Part shown: piece by piece, positions 1 through 10,549 of the stretch | How the letters are laid out: each line of letters begins with the position of its first letter | Numbering within the stretch: position 1 is the stretch's first letter | Assembly (NCBI RefSeq): GCF_000183745.1 | Contig: NC_014761.1 | Span: 1,736,001 to 1,800,000, forward strand | DNA from: Oceanithermus profundus DSM 14977 | GTDB taxonomy: Bacteria; Deinococcota; Deinococci; Deinococcales; Marinithermaceae | DNA length: 64,000 nucleotides | Direction of reading: 5' to 3' | Program-made: the position numbers and the translations under genes | Notes under the pieces: generated by a model | What the model was told of the DNA's origin: nothing | The model's database searches: none | What the model saw: only the letters and a program-made list of their open reading frames with translations

Positions 1-148
1 CGGTGAGCAGGTCGATGATCACGTCCTCGGCGGGCAGCTTGAACAGGTTGAAGCCTGCACGCTCGATGAGGGTCCTGCGCTCGGCGGGCGTGGTCATCTT
101 GATGGGTTCGACCGTCTTGATCCGGAACGGCTCGATGATGGTTTTCAT
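1..148 (-). CDS. Tryptophanase / tyrosine phenol-lyase family, N-terminal part (partial)
   Basis: Only the first 49 codons lie in the window; the gene runs off the left edge. The protein begins [18 protein letters not shown] and continues to [10 protein letters not shown]. This closely follows the conserved start of PLP-dependent beta-eliminating lyases (EPFRI..VEP..., then SEDVFIDLLTDSG in tryptophanase). Family members cleave Trp to indole, pyruvate and ammonia, or Tyr to phenol; the fragment cannot tell which. An ideal ribosome-binding site, AAAGGAGG, lies at 153-160 on the minus strand, four bases before the ATG. The gene is divergent from the acyl-CoA dehydrogenase operon. Confidence 0.8.
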   Translation of the reverse strand, partial: MKTIIEPFRIKTVEPIKMTTPAERRTLIERAGFNLFKLPAEDVIIDLLT

Positions 149-231
149 GGAACCTCCTTTCGTCCATGCTACCCCGGGATATATAACGCTTTTTCGCCGG
201 TAGTGGCGTGATACGATGAACACGCGCCGGC

Positions 232-260
232 TTGCAGGGCCCGGCCAAAATATTTAGACT
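232..260 (+). promoter_or_regulatory. Putative promoter of the acyl-CoA dehydrogenase/ETF operon
   Basis: TTGCAG (232-237) and TAGACT (255-260) are separated by 17 bp. They lie about 50 bp upstream of the GTG start, in the only non-coding gap before the operon. Each hexamer matches four of six consensus bases, so this is a reasonable but unproven sigma-70-type promoter. Confidence 0.45.
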
Positions 261-311
261 GGGTCAAAGGAGAGGGCCCCCTCGGGTGGCCGGCGGTCTG
301 GAGGTGGCTTC

Positions 312-1466
<1,155 letters not shown>

Positions 1467-1475
1467 GGAGGCGGT

Positions 1476-2234
1476 ATGAAGTACGTGGCGATCATCCGGC
1501 AGGTTCCCGACGGGGAATCGAAGATCAAGGTGGACGGCGGCAGGGTGAACCTCGAGGGGGCCACCCTGATCCTCGACCAGATGGACGAGTACGCCGTCGA
1601 GCAGATCATCCGATTAAAAGAGGCCCACGGTGGCGAGGCCGTGGTGGTGGCCTTCGGCCCCGAGCGCACCGAGGAGGCCATGCGCACCGCGCTGGCCATG
1701 GGCGCAGACCGCGGCGTGCTCATCACCGCCGAGGGCTACGTGGACCCGGTCACCCAGGCGGGCGCGCTCGCCAAGGTCCTGGCTGAGGAGGCCCCGGACG
1801 TGGTCTTCACTGGCGGCCAGCAGGCCGACTGGGACAGCCAGGCCCTGGGGGCCGCGGTGGCCGAGGCGCTGGGCTGGCCGAGCGTGACCTGGACCACCGC
1901 CTTCGAGCTCGAAGACGGCCACGCCAAGGCCACGCACGACGTGGACGAGGGCGCCGAGGTGGTGCGGGTGGCGCTGCCGGCGGTCTTCACCACCCAGCAG
2001 GGCCTCAACGAACCCCGCTACCCCACGCTGCCCGGCATCATGAAGGCCAAGAAGAAGGAGATCAAGAAGATCGACGCCGCCGAGCTGGGCGTGAGCGGCA
2101 GCAAGGTCGAGATCCTCGAGCAGCAGATCATGGAGCTCGAGCGCAAGGGCAAGATCATCGACGGCACCAAGGAGCCCGCCGCGGCCGCCGCCGAGCTCAT
2201 CAAGCTGCTGCACGAAGAAGCCAAGGTGCTCTAG
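1476..2234 (+). CDS. etfB: Electron transfer flavoprotein, beta subunit
   Basis: The small ETF subunit binds AMP and docks with acyl-CoA dehydrogenases. It has 252 residues. The start MKYVAIIRQVPDGESKIKVD and the central DQMDEYAVEQIIRLKE and VFTGGQQADWDSQA regions are typical of the family. The C-terminal KKKEIKKIDAAELGV region corresponds to the dehydrogenase-recognition arm. The RBS AAGGAGG lies just upstream. It sits between the acyl-CoA dehydrogenase and etfA with gaps of about 10 bp, so co-transcription is expected. Confidence 0.95.
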   Translation: MKYVAIIRQVPDGESKIKVDGGRVNLEGATLILDQMDEYAVEQIIRLKEAHGGEAVVVAFGPERTEEAMRTALAMGADRGVLITAEGYVDPVTQAGALAKVLAEEAPDVVFTGGQQADWDSQALGAAVAEALGWPSVTWTTAFELEDGHAKATHDVDEGAEVVRVALPAVFTTQQGLNEPRYPTLPGIMKAKKKEIKKIDAAELGVSGSKVEILEQQIMELERKGKIIDGTKEPAAAAAELIKLLHEEAKVL

Positions 2235-2243
2235 GAGGCGACG

Positions 2244-3209
2244 ATGATTCTCGTGGTAATGGATCACGACGGCAACGAACTGCGCAAGGGCGCGCTCGAG
2301 GGCGTGAGCCGCGCGCGCAAGCTGGCCGAGGCTCTGGGCGGCGAGGTGGCGGGCCTGGTGGTCGGCCCCGGCGCCGAAGGCGTGGCCGAGAAGGCCAAGG
2401 ACTACGTGAGCAAGGTCTTCGTGGTGAGCGGCCCAGACTGGGAGACCTACACCGCCGAGAAGTGGGCTAAGGCCGCCCACGCCGCGGCCGAGGCCGCCGG
2501 GGCGAAGGTGGTCGTGGCCCCCGCGAGCCGCACCGGCCGCAGCTGGACCGCGCGGCTGGCGGTCAAGATGGACGCCGCCCTGCTCGAGGACACCCTCGAC
2601 AGCTGGGCCGAAGAAGGTAAGGTCTACGCCACCAAGTACAGCTTCCTCAACCGCGTGCTGGAAAAGCAGGCCGGCTCCCTGCCCGCGGTGATCAGCGTCA
2701 AGCCCAACACCACCCCGCTGGCCGAGCCCGCCGGCGCGGGCGCGGTGGAACCGCTGGCGGTCGAGCTGGGCGAGCTCGAGAAGAAGGTGGAGGTGCTCGA
2801 GAAGATCGCCGAGACCGGCGGCAAGGTCTCGCTCACCGAAGCCGAGATCGTCGTCACCGGCGGGCGCGGCATGGGCAGCGCCGAGGCCTTCAAGCTGATC
2901 GAGGAGTTCGCCGACCTGCTGGGCGGCGCGGTGGGCGCGACCCGCGCGGTCATCGACGCCGGCTGGCGGCCCTACGCCGAGCAGGTGGGCCAGACGGGCA
3001 AGACCGTGCAGCCCAACGTCTACTTCGCCCTCGCCGTCTCGGGCGCGGTGCAGCACCAGGCGGGCATGAACAAGTCCAAGGTGGTCGTCGCCGTCAACAA
3101 GGACCCCGACGCCCCCATCTTCAAGGAAACCGACTACGGCGTCGTCGGCGACGTGCACCAGGTGCTGCCGGCGATGATCGAAGAGGTGAAGAAGCTCAAG
3201 GGGGCCTGA
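2244..3209 (+). CDS. etfA: Electron transfer flavoprotein, alpha subunit
   Basis: The large ETF subunit (321 residues) carries FAD and relays electrons from acyl-CoA dehydrogenase to the quinone pool. The C-terminal FAD domain is clear: GGRGMGSAEAFKLIEEFAD, then AVIDAGWRPYAEQVGQTGK, then AVSGAVQHQAGMNKSKVVV and NKDPDAPIFKETDYGVVGD. It is the last gene of the three-gene operon and is followed directly by a strong hairpin. Confidence 0.96.
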   Translation: MILVVMDHDGNELRKGALEGVSRARKLAEALGGEVAGLVVGPGAEGVAEKAKDYVSKVFVVSGPDWETYTAEKWAKAAHAAAEAAGAKVVVAPASRTGRSWTARLAVKMDAALLEDTLDSWAEEGKVYATKYSFLNRVLEKQAGSLPAVISVKPNTTPLAEPAGAGAVEPLAVELGELEKKVEVLEKIAETGGKVSLTEAEIVVTGGRGMGSAEAFKLIEEFADLLGGAVGATRAVIDAGWRPYAEQVGQTGKTVQPNVYFALAVSGAVQHQAGMNKSKVVVAVNKDPDAPIFKETDYGVVGDVHQVLPAMIEEVKKLKGA

Positions 3210-3225
3210 ACCTCCGGCTCGTGGC

Positions 3226-3258
3226 AACCACCCGGGCGTTCCCGGGTGGTTCTACTTT
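3226..3258 (+). terminator. Terminator of the ETF operon
   Basis: A perfect 11-bp stem, AACCACCCGGG (3226-3236) with CCCGGGTGGTT (3241-3251), closes a CGTT loop. A pyrimidine-rich tail follows. It starts 17 bp after the etfA stop codon. Confidence 0.75.
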
Positions 3259-3296
3259 TCTCCTAGTTTGTAGTAATATACATGTGAGGTAAGACT

Positions 3297-3539
3297 ATGG
3301 CTTATAAGGTAGGACCCAAGGGCCAGGTGGTCATCGCCAAGGAAGCGCGCGAGCGGCTGGGCGTCCGCCCCGGCTGGATCGCGGTGCAACGCCTCGTGGG
3401 CGACCACCTGGAGGTCTATTTCTTCCCGCCACCCCACGAGCGCTCCCTCAAGGGCCGCCTGGCGGGCAGGACGGAGCGTAAACTCTCCGAAAACGAGCTG
3501 CGGCGAGCGCGCGAAAAGGCCTGGACGGAAGAGCGGTGA
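3297..3539 (+). CDS. AbrB/SpoVT-type antitoxin (VapB-like)
   Basis: An 80-residue protein. The N-terminal swapped-hairpin DNA-binding fold (YKVGPKGQVVIAKEARERLG) is the AbrB/MazE signature. The acidic and basic C-terminal tail (about residues 55-80) is suited to wrapping a toxin. It overlaps the downstream PIN-domain gene by four bases (GTGA), so the two are translationally coupled as in VapBC modules. The expected role is to neutralise the toxin and autorepress the operon. Confidence 0.85.
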   Translation: MAYKVGPKGQVVIAKEARERLGVRPGWIAVQRLVGDHLEVYFFPPPHERSLKGRLAGRTERKLSENELRRAREKAWTEER

Positions 3540-3940
3540 GCGCGCCTCCTCTGGTGGACACCAGCGTGGTCGTACGCTACCTGACCGGCGACGTCCCCGA
3601 GCTGGCCGAGCGCGCGGCGCGGCTGCTCGACGGCCCGGAGCCCGTGGCGCTCCACAGCATCGTCCTGGTGGAAGCCGCCTTCGTGCTCGAAAAGGTCTAC
3701 GAGGTGCCCAGGGCCGAGGTGGTGGACGCGCTCGTAGAACTACTACAGAAGAAAAACCTGCACCTGCTCGATCTGCCCAAGGAAGAGGCCGTTCTGGCGC
3801 TTCTGCTCGCGCGCCCTTCCGGGCGGGTGTCCTACGCCGACGCCCTGCTCTGGGCAACGGCAAAAAGCCACGGCGCGGAACGCCTGTACACCTTCGACGA
3901 AAGGTTCCCCGCGGACGGCCTCGAGGTCGTCCAACCTTGA
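3536..3940 (+). CDS. PIN-domain ribonuclease toxin (VapC-like)
   Basis: A 134-residue PIN-domain protein. The first catalytic aspartate lies in PLVDTSVVVRYLTGD (Asp8). A conserved glutamate is in VLVEAAFVLEKVYEV. The later acidic residues are in SYADALLWATAKSHG and YTFDERF. These make up the Mg-binding acidic cluster of VapC RNases. The start codon is a GTG overlapping the antitoxin stop. The RNA target cannot be inferred. Confidence 0.87.
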   Translation: MSAPPLVDTSVVVRYLTGDVPELAERAARLLDGPEPVALHSIVLVEAAFVLEKVYEVPRAEVVDALVELLQKKNLHLLDLPKEEAVLALLLARPSGRVSYADALLWATAKSHGAERLYTFDERFPADGLEVVQP

Positions 3941-3964
3941 CCGTGCGGGTATCATGAAAACGTT

Positions 3965-5530
<1,566 letters not shown>

Positions 5531-5537
5531 GCTTAGA

Positions 5538-6224
5538 ATGGCGGGCGTGACGCCGGAGCGTCTGGAAGACCTCTACCGCGAGCTGGCCGCCTGCCGCCGC
5601 TGCGAGCGGCTCGTGGCCTGGCGCGAGGAGGTGGGGCGGAAGAAACGCCGGGCCTTCCGGGCCGAGACCTACTGGGCCCGACCGGTTCCCGGTTTCGGCG
5701 ACCCGAACGCGCGCCTCCTGATCTTCGGCCTGGCGCCGGGCGCCCACGGCTCCAACCGCACCGGACGCATGTTCACCGGCGACGCCTCGGGCGACTTCCT
5801 CTACCCCGCCCTGTGGCGGGCCGGGCTCGCCAGCCGGCCCCGCTCGGAGCGCCCGGGCGACGGGCTCGAGCTCCGCGGGGCCTACATCACCGCGGCGGTG
5901 CGCTGCGCACCCCCGGGCAACAAGCCCACCCGCGCCGAGTTCGCCGCCTGCAGCGCCTGGACCGCGCGGGAGCTGGCGCTGCTGCCGGAGCTCAGGGTCT
6001 ACCTGGCCCTGGGCCGGCTGGCCCACGACGCGCTGCTCGAGCACCACGGTCTGGTGAAGGCGCGCTTTCCCTTCGCCCACGGCGCGGAACACGCCCTCCC
6101 GGATGGACGGGTGCTGCTCGACAGCTACCACGTGAGCCGCCAGAACACCCAGACCGGCCGGCTCACCGCGGCCATGTTCGACGAGGTCCTTGCCCGCGCG
6201 AAGGCGCTCGCGGAGCTGGCGTAG
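5538..6224 (+). CDS. Family-5 (UDGb) uracil-DNA glycosylase
   Basis: Base-excision repair enzyme removing uracil and other deaminated bases. The motif GLAPGAHGSNRTGRMFTGD matches UDGb motif A, which has Ala rather than Asp or Asn at the usual catalytic position. The late motif DSYHVSRQNTQTGRLT is the second family signature. Cys19 and Cys22 (CRRC) plus later cysteines fit the [4Fe-4S] cluster. The 228-residue length is normal. A TAGAAT box at 5534-5539 overlaps the ATG at 5538, so a leaderless start at the in-frame GTG 5547 is an alternative. Confidence 0.9.
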   Translation: MAGVTPERLEDLYRELAACRRCERLVAWREEVGRKKRRAFRAETYWARPVPGFGDPNARLLIFGLAPGAHGSNRTGRMFTGDASGDFLYPALWRAGLASRPRSERPGDGLELRGAYITAAVRCAPPGNKPTRAEFAACSAWTARELALLPELRVYLALGRLAHDALLEHHGLVKARFPFAHGAEHALPDGRVLLDSYHVSRQNTQTGRLTAAMFDEVLARAKALAELA

Positions 6225-6225
6225 C

Positions 6226-6708
6226 ATGGTGCTCGTCACCAAGAAACGCCTGATCCGGCTCGCGAAGGGCTTTTTCCCCGCGCTCTGCCGCCCCGACGAC
6301 ACCTGGGCCCTCGCCCGCCTGGCGCCGGACGAGGCCGCGCTCTACCGCGCCATGGACGTGCGCGACCGCGAGCACAACGTGGCCGTGGCCAGGCGGCTGG
6401 TCGAGCGCTGGCCCGACGCCCCCGATTGCGCCGTACGCGCCGCCCTGATCCACGACGCGGGTAAGGCGGTCCGCCCCTACAACGTCTGGGAACGCGTCTT
6501 TACCGCGCTTTTCGAGCACTGGGCGCCGGCGGTGGAGCCCTACCCCCTGCGCGGGGGGCTGGCCGGCGCCTGGCAGGTGCGGCAGCACCACCCGCGCTAT
6601 GCGGCCGACCGCATCGCCGACCCCTGCGTGGCCCGCATCGTCGGGGAACACCACGCCGGAACGACCCCCTGGGCGGCGCGCCTGCGGGAGATCGACGCCG
6701 AGTTCTAG
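6226..6708 (+). CDS. HD-domain hydrolase, small
   Basis: A 160-residue protein with HD-superfamily metal ligands: a histidine in DREHNVAVARRL, the HD pair in AALIHDAGKAV, and later histidines in RQHHPRYAAD and IVGEHH. The family includes small-molecule phosphohydrolases; the substrate is unknown. The ATG at 6226 follows the glycosylase stop by one base, so it is probably translated from the same message. Its last four bases overlap the end of the convergent regulator gene. Confidence 0.75.
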   Translation: MVLVTKKRLIRLAKGFFPALCRPDDTWALARLAPDEAALYRAMDVRDREHNVAVARRLVERWPDAPDCAVRAALIHDAGKAVRPYNVWERVFTALFEHWAPAVEPYPLRGGLAGAWQVRQHHPRYAADRIADPCVARIVGEHHAGTTPWAARLREIDAEF

Positions 6709-8495
6709 GCCGAGACCCGCGCCAGCCCGGCCTCCTCCGGAGCGCCGCGCACGCGGTAGACGTCGAGGCTGAACTCCACCACCGCGCGCTCGGCGGCGCT
6801 GGTGAACCGGAGCTTCTGCCCCCGCGGCACCACGGCCCAGACCTCGAAACGGCGCACCGGCAGCAGGGTCACGCCGCTCAACGGCACCTCGCGGTTCACC
6901 GGCGCGAAGATCACCAGCGGCCTCCGCCCCACCTGGAGCACCAGCGGCATCCGCTCGCCGTCCAGCCCGATTCCCAGCACGTTCTCCACGAAACCCCGGC
7001 CCTTGAGCCGGATCAGGACCGGTTCGTCGGCACCCGGGAAGACCAGCTCGTTGTCGCGGTACGGCGGGCCGTTGCGGACGAAGTAGAACCGCTTGTCGTA
7101 CACCCCCCAGCCGTCGCCGCGCATCTCGGGCGGCTCGGAAAAGATCTCCTCGAGGGGCTCGAGCCCTTCGACCCGCGGGGCGCCGCCGCCGTCCTCGCCC
7201 TTTTCGAGGCCCCACACCGCCCGCGCCCAGGGCGACAGGCTCTCCGGCGGTTCGATGGAGCGGCGCTCCGGGTCGGCCGCGAGTTCGTGGTGGTAACGCG
7301 CGATCAGGTCCCCTTTCGCCGCGAAGTAACGCGCCGCGGCCCGGTGGTATTCCGCGCGCCGCCCCGGCTGGAGTGCCTGGTAGAGCACGCGCCGGGCGGG
7401 CTCGCTGGCGAAGTACCACTCGTCGTCGTAGGCGAGCCAGCCGCGCCGCTCCAGTTCGTCCAGGTGTTCGTGCGCCTCCAGCGCTTCGATCAAGCCGTCG
7501 GAGAGGGTGCCCGGGTGCACGGACAGGCGCTCGAGCGCCAGCCGCGCGGGGTAGCTGAGGAAGCGGCTCTCCCGCTGGTAGGCGGCGCGCACCTGCTGCG
7601 GCAGCGGCAGCTCTTCCTGACCGGAACGGTAGAGCTCGAGCAGGTGCTTGAGGTGGGCGGCGTCGCCACCCGAGCGCAGGTAGATCTCCGCCGCGCGCTC
7701 GAAGGGGAGGTCCTGCAGGGGCCCTTCGACGACCGCCGGCCAGGAGAGGGGTTGCAGGGTCACGAAGCGCGCACGGTCCGCGGGCCACTGGGCCCGCAGC
7801 TCGAGCAAGGTGCTGTGGTCCTCGCCGAAGGGGGCGGTGGGCAGGATCCAGACCGACTTGTCGTCCTTGAGCACCTTCTTGACCTGGGCCTCCGTCTGCG
7901 GAAGCGGCAGGTAGCGCACCGCGGTGGCGCCGCCCTCGACGCCTTCGATGAAAGGAAGGCCCATCTCGCGCGCCAGCTGCAGCGCGAAGGTCTTGAAGCC
8001 GGCGAGGGGGCTGCCCTTGACGATGAGCAGGAACGGCGGGTCGATCTCGCGGGCCAGCTCCGAGGCCTGGGCGTGGATCTGCTCGGCGGGCTGCTCGTCG
8101 ACCTGGGTGGTGCGCCCGCGCAACCCCGCCAGCCACTCGCGGAAGCTGTCGGAGACGCGCTCCAAACCCTCCAGGATCTGGCCCGTGCGCGGCGTGGTGT
8201 CGAGGACGATGCCCGGGGGCAGCACCAGCGGGTCGCGGCGGTCCTCGAAGGCCACGATGCCCAGCTTGCGAAGCGTGTGCCGAAGTTCGTGCAACTCGAC
8301 TCTGAGGTTCTGGCGCGCGCTGGCGTGCTCCCAGAGCAGCTCGGCCATGGCCGCGCGGCTGATCGGGCCCTCGATGGCCAGGTAGTAGAGGATGGCCAGG
8401 GACTTGTTCCGCAGCGGAACCCGCTTGCCGCCCACGTACAGCCCCGCGGCGCCGAACAGGGTAAGTTGCGCGATAGCCGATTGAATTTGCGCCAT
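6705..8495 (-). CDS. BTAD/SARP-like winged-helix transcriptional regulator with degenerate ATPase domain
   Basis: A 596-residue cytoplasmic regulator. Residues about 10-75 form an OmpR/SARP-like winged helix (LTLFGAAGLYVGGKRVPLRN, then AAMAELLWEHASARQNLRVE). The next section resembles a STAND ATPase but its P-loop reads GSPLAGFKT, lacking the GKT/GKS core, so nucleotide hydrolysis is doubtful. An alpha-helical region (about 290-420) is followed by an all-beta C-terminal part. ATG 8495 was chosen because GGGGGGAT lies just upstream; longer in-frame extensions have no RBS. It is divergent from a secreted-protein operon, with an array of direct repeats between them, so it probably regulates that operon and itself. 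Confidence 0.7.
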   Translation of the reverse strand: MAQIQSAIAQLTLFGAAGLYVGGKRVPLRNKSLAILYYLAIEGPISRAAMAELLWEHASARQNLRVELHELRHTLRKLGIVAFEDRRDPLVLPPGIVLDTTPRTGQILEGLERVSDSFREWLAGLRGRTTQVDEQPAEQIHAQASELAREIDPPFLLIVKGSPLAGFKTFALQLAREMGLPFIEGVEGGATAVRYLPLPQTEAQVKKVLKDDKSVWILPTAPFGEDHSTLLELRAQWPADRARFVTLQPLSWPAVVEGPLQDLPFERAAEIYLRSGGDAAHLKHLLELYRSGQEELPLPQQVRAAYQRESRFLSYPARLALERLSVHPGTLSDGLIEALEAHEHLDELERRGWLAYDDEWYFASEPARRVLYQALQPGRRAEYHRAAARYFAAKGDLIARYHHELAADPERRSIEPPESLSPWARAVWGLEKGEDGGGAPRVEGLEPLEEIFSEPPEMRGDGWGVYDKRFYFVRNGPPYRDNELVFPGADEPVLIRLKGRGFVENVLGIGLDGERMPLVLQVGRRPLVIFAPVNREVPLSGVTLLPVRRFEVWAVVPRGQKLRFTSAAERAVVEFSLDVYRVRGAPEEAGLARVSA

Positions 8496-8522
8496 ACAAT
8501 CCCCCCGAATGCACGGATAAAA

Positions 8523-8628
8523 CGTTAACCGAAGCGTTAATTCGGCGTTAAGAAGTCCGCGGTCGTTAACCAAATCGATAACGCTACGTCGCTTCGCTCT
8601 GTCTCTTACAGCTTACCTCGACTTAACG
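8523..8628. promoter_or_regulatory. CGTTAA repeat array, candidate regulator binding sites
   Basis: CGTTAA occurs at 8523, 8535, 8546 and 8564. CGATAA follows at 8576, and the inverted form TTAACG is at 8623. Spacings are 12, 11, 18 and 12 bp, so four of the repeats fall on one DNA face, as for SARP-type activators. The array fills the divergent region between the winged-helix regulator and the secreted operon. A possible -10 (TAGAGT, 8649-8654) for the rightward operon lies just downstream. Binding is inferred, not shown. Confidence 0.55.
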
Positions 8629-8747
8629 GCCGAACGTGTGACGGCCATTAGAGTGAGCATCAAGAGAGAGGGAGGTGAGGAAACTTAGAGTGAACGATCC
8701 GCTGTAGGCCCTAGGCCCCAAGACTGCGTTATGAATTGGAGGACCGC

Positions 8748-9617
8748 ATGAACAAGAAGTGGATTGTCGCTTCTCTATTTGCTGTGGCGGCGTTCGCCTT
8801 CGCCCAGACGCCCGTGATCGGGCCGACGAGCGAGGGGCCGGACGCGGTGGACAAGGGCGCCGACAGCGCCAGCGTGAACCAAACGGTCAAGCTCATCCTT
8901 CCGCAGGCGACCGCACTGCACCTCGACACCACCACCCTGACCTTCGACCTCGAGGCGCTCGACGGATCGGGCTGGCCCCACGCCTCGGACCCGCTCGCGA
9001 ACGACCCGACGATCGCCTGCGTCTACGCCAAGGGCGCCGACGAAACGCTGGATCTGAGTGACGAGTTCTGGAGCCAGACCCAGGTCCTGCCCGGGGGCAC
9101 CTACTACGAGACGGGCACCTGGCCGAAGATCTCGATCGTGGGCAACGGCGTCGTCGACTCCTACCCGCCCATCGAGATCGACGACAACGGCGAGCTGGTG
9201 CCGGGTTCGAAGGGCTACTTCGTTTGTTACAAGACCTTCGTCCTCCAGCTCTTCTCGAACTGGAGCTACTGGGACCTGACCGCCAACCGCAACGACCTGG
9301 ACGACGAGTACCCCAGCATCGAGCACCTCTACATCCAGGGCAACACCTGCTACAGCTTCGTCAACGACAAGGCGACGGGGCTCTACGACCTGCCCGACGG
9401 GGCGACCCGCCACCTGATCCCCAAGACCCTGAACTTCGGGCCCACGGGAGACCAGGTACTGGGGGACAACATTCCCGAGAGCTGCAAGAACAAGAGCTGG
9501 CTCGACACCCTGATCGTGGTGGCCGTGAAGATCAACTCGGACACCTGGGGCGAGAGCCGCGCCGACCTGACCTACACCCTGCAGTCCGCCGACGTGCAGT
9601 TCGGCACCCCTCAGTAG
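8748..9617 (+). CDS. Secreted protein, putative major surface subunit
   Basis: No family recognised. The 289 residues begin with a signal peptide (MNKKWIVASLFAVAAFAFAQ, cleavage after Ala-Phe-Ala). The mature protein is acidic and aromatic-rich, predicted mostly beta. Near its start it reads VKLILPQATALHLDTTTLTF. The third protein of the operon has a matching segment, VQAVIPEVISVRTPTTTIGF, suggesting the two are related subunits. Cysteines occur at four scattered positions. ATG 8748 was chosen for the GGAGG at 8738-8742. The gene is first in the operon and is followed by a strong hairpin, as is common for abundant structural subunits. Confidence 0.6.
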   Translation: MNKKWIVASLFAVAAFAFAQTPVIGPTSEGPDAVDKGADSASVNQTVKLILPQATALHLDTTTLTFDLEALDGSGWPHASDPLANDPTIACVYAKGADETLDLSDEFWSQTQVLPGGTYYETGTWPKISIVGNGVVDSYPPIEIDDNGELVPGSKGYFVCYKTFVLQLFSNWSYWDLTANRNDLDDEYPSIEHLYIQGNTCYSFVNDKATGLYDLPDGATRHLIPKTLNFGPTGDQVLGDNIPESCKNKSWLDTLIVVAVKINSDTWGESRADLTYTLQSADVQFGTPQ

Positions 9618-9626
9618 CGTCCTTTG

Positions 9627-9658
9627 AGGTAAGGTGGGGCCAGGGCCCCACCTTACCT
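9627..9658 (+). terminator. Intra-operon hairpin after the first secreted-protein gene
   Basis: A perfect 14-bp stem, AGGTAAGGTGGGGC (9627-9640) with GCCCCACCTTACCT (9645-9658), closes a CAGG loop. No T-tract follows. It sits between the first and second genes of the operon. It is more likely a partial terminator or 3'-end stabiliser that raises the level of the first gene than a full stop. Confidence 0.6.
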
Positions 9659-9675
9659 GCTTTCTGGAGGCAACC

Positions 9676-10539
9676 ATGCGCATACGGGCGATCGCACCGC
9701 TGCTCACCGTTCTCGCCGCTTGCATCGCCTCCCCCGCCTGGGCGCAGACCGCGGTGGCCATCGATCCGCCGGCCGCGATCTTCACCGCCCGGCCCGGGGA
9801 GGAAAAGACCGCCAGCATCCTGATCGCCAACCCCGGCGCCGAGCCGACGCGGGTGCGGGTCTCGTTGGGCGACTGGATGTACCAGCCCGACGGCCAGCCC
9901 GTCTACCTGGACCCCGGCAGCCTGCCCGAAAGCGCAAGTTCCTGGATCACGTTTTCGCCCGCCGAGTTCATGCTCGCGGGCCGCGAGAAAAAGATCGTCC
10001 GCTACACCATCAAGGTGCCGGAGGACGCCGCGGCGGGCACCCACTGGAGCGTGCTGTTCCTCCAAGGGGAGGATCCCAACGCCCAGCCCGGCGCCAACAT
10101 CGCTACTTTCAAGATCCGGGTGGCCCACACGATCTACGTCAACGTTCCCCCCATCGAGTGGGACGGCCAGATTTTGGGCATCGCCGCGGTGCCGCCCGAC
10201 GAGCCCGACCAGCCGATCGCCATCGCCATTCAGTACGCCAACACCGGCAACGGAGCCTACGCGGTGACGGGCCGGCTCGAGGTGCGCGACGCCGGCGGCA
10301 ACGTCGTGGGCGAGGCCGAGATCGACCGGACCGTCGTGCTGCCCGGTGCGACCCGGGTGCTGCTCGCCAATTTTTTCGGACCCATCAAAAAAGGAGACTA
10401 CGTTATCCTCGCGGTGCTCAACTACGGAAGCGAAACCGTGGACGTTGCGGGGCAGACGGTGGTAAGCCTTCCCTTCGACCTGGTCAAGCCGGCTCCGGCC
10501 GCGAAGTCGGAGCCCGAGACGCAACAGGGCACACCCTGA
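9676..10539 (+). CDS. Secreted PapD/DUF916-like chaperone
   Basis: A 287-residue exported protein with a signal peptide ending AWAQ. Two Ig-like domains are suggested. The first (about 28-130) reads FTARPGEEKTASILIANPGA, then WITFSPAEFMLAGREKKIVR and YTIKVPEDAAAGTHWSVLFL. This is the strand pattern of pilus-assembly chaperones and of DUF916 proteins. The second domain (about 150-265) contains NTGNGAYAVTGRLEVRDAGG. Inferred role: periplasmic folding and delivery of the neighbouring subunit-like proteins. The short polar tail is unrelated. Family assignment is by pattern only. The RBS GGAGG lies at 9666-9670. Confidence 0.6.
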   Translation: MRIRAIAPLLTVLAACIASPAWAQTAVAIDPPAAIFTARPGEEKTASILIANPGAEPTRVRVSLGDWMYQPDGQPVYLDPGSLPESASSWITFSPAEFMLAGREKKIVRYTIKVPEDAAAGTHWSVLFLQGEDPNAQPGANIATFKIRVAHTIYVNVPPIEWDGQILGIAAVPPDEPDQPIAIAIQYANTGNGAYAVTGRLEVRDAGGNVVGEAEIDRTVVLPGATRVLLANFFGPIKKGDYVILAVLNYGSETVDVAGQTVVSLPFDLVKPAPAAKSEPETQQGTP

Positions 10540-10549
10540 CGGAGGCGAA

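Noticed and set aside
6163-8514. A 783-codon open frame on the minus strand
   Set aside because: It overlaps the winged-helix regulator in another frame, has extreme Arg/Ala/Gly/Pro composition and no motifs; it is an artefact of high GC.
8673-8705. A tiny GTG-started frame (MRKLRVNDPL) with GGGAGG before the secreted operon
   Set aside because: Ten codons without a terminator or codon bias give no support for a leader peptide.
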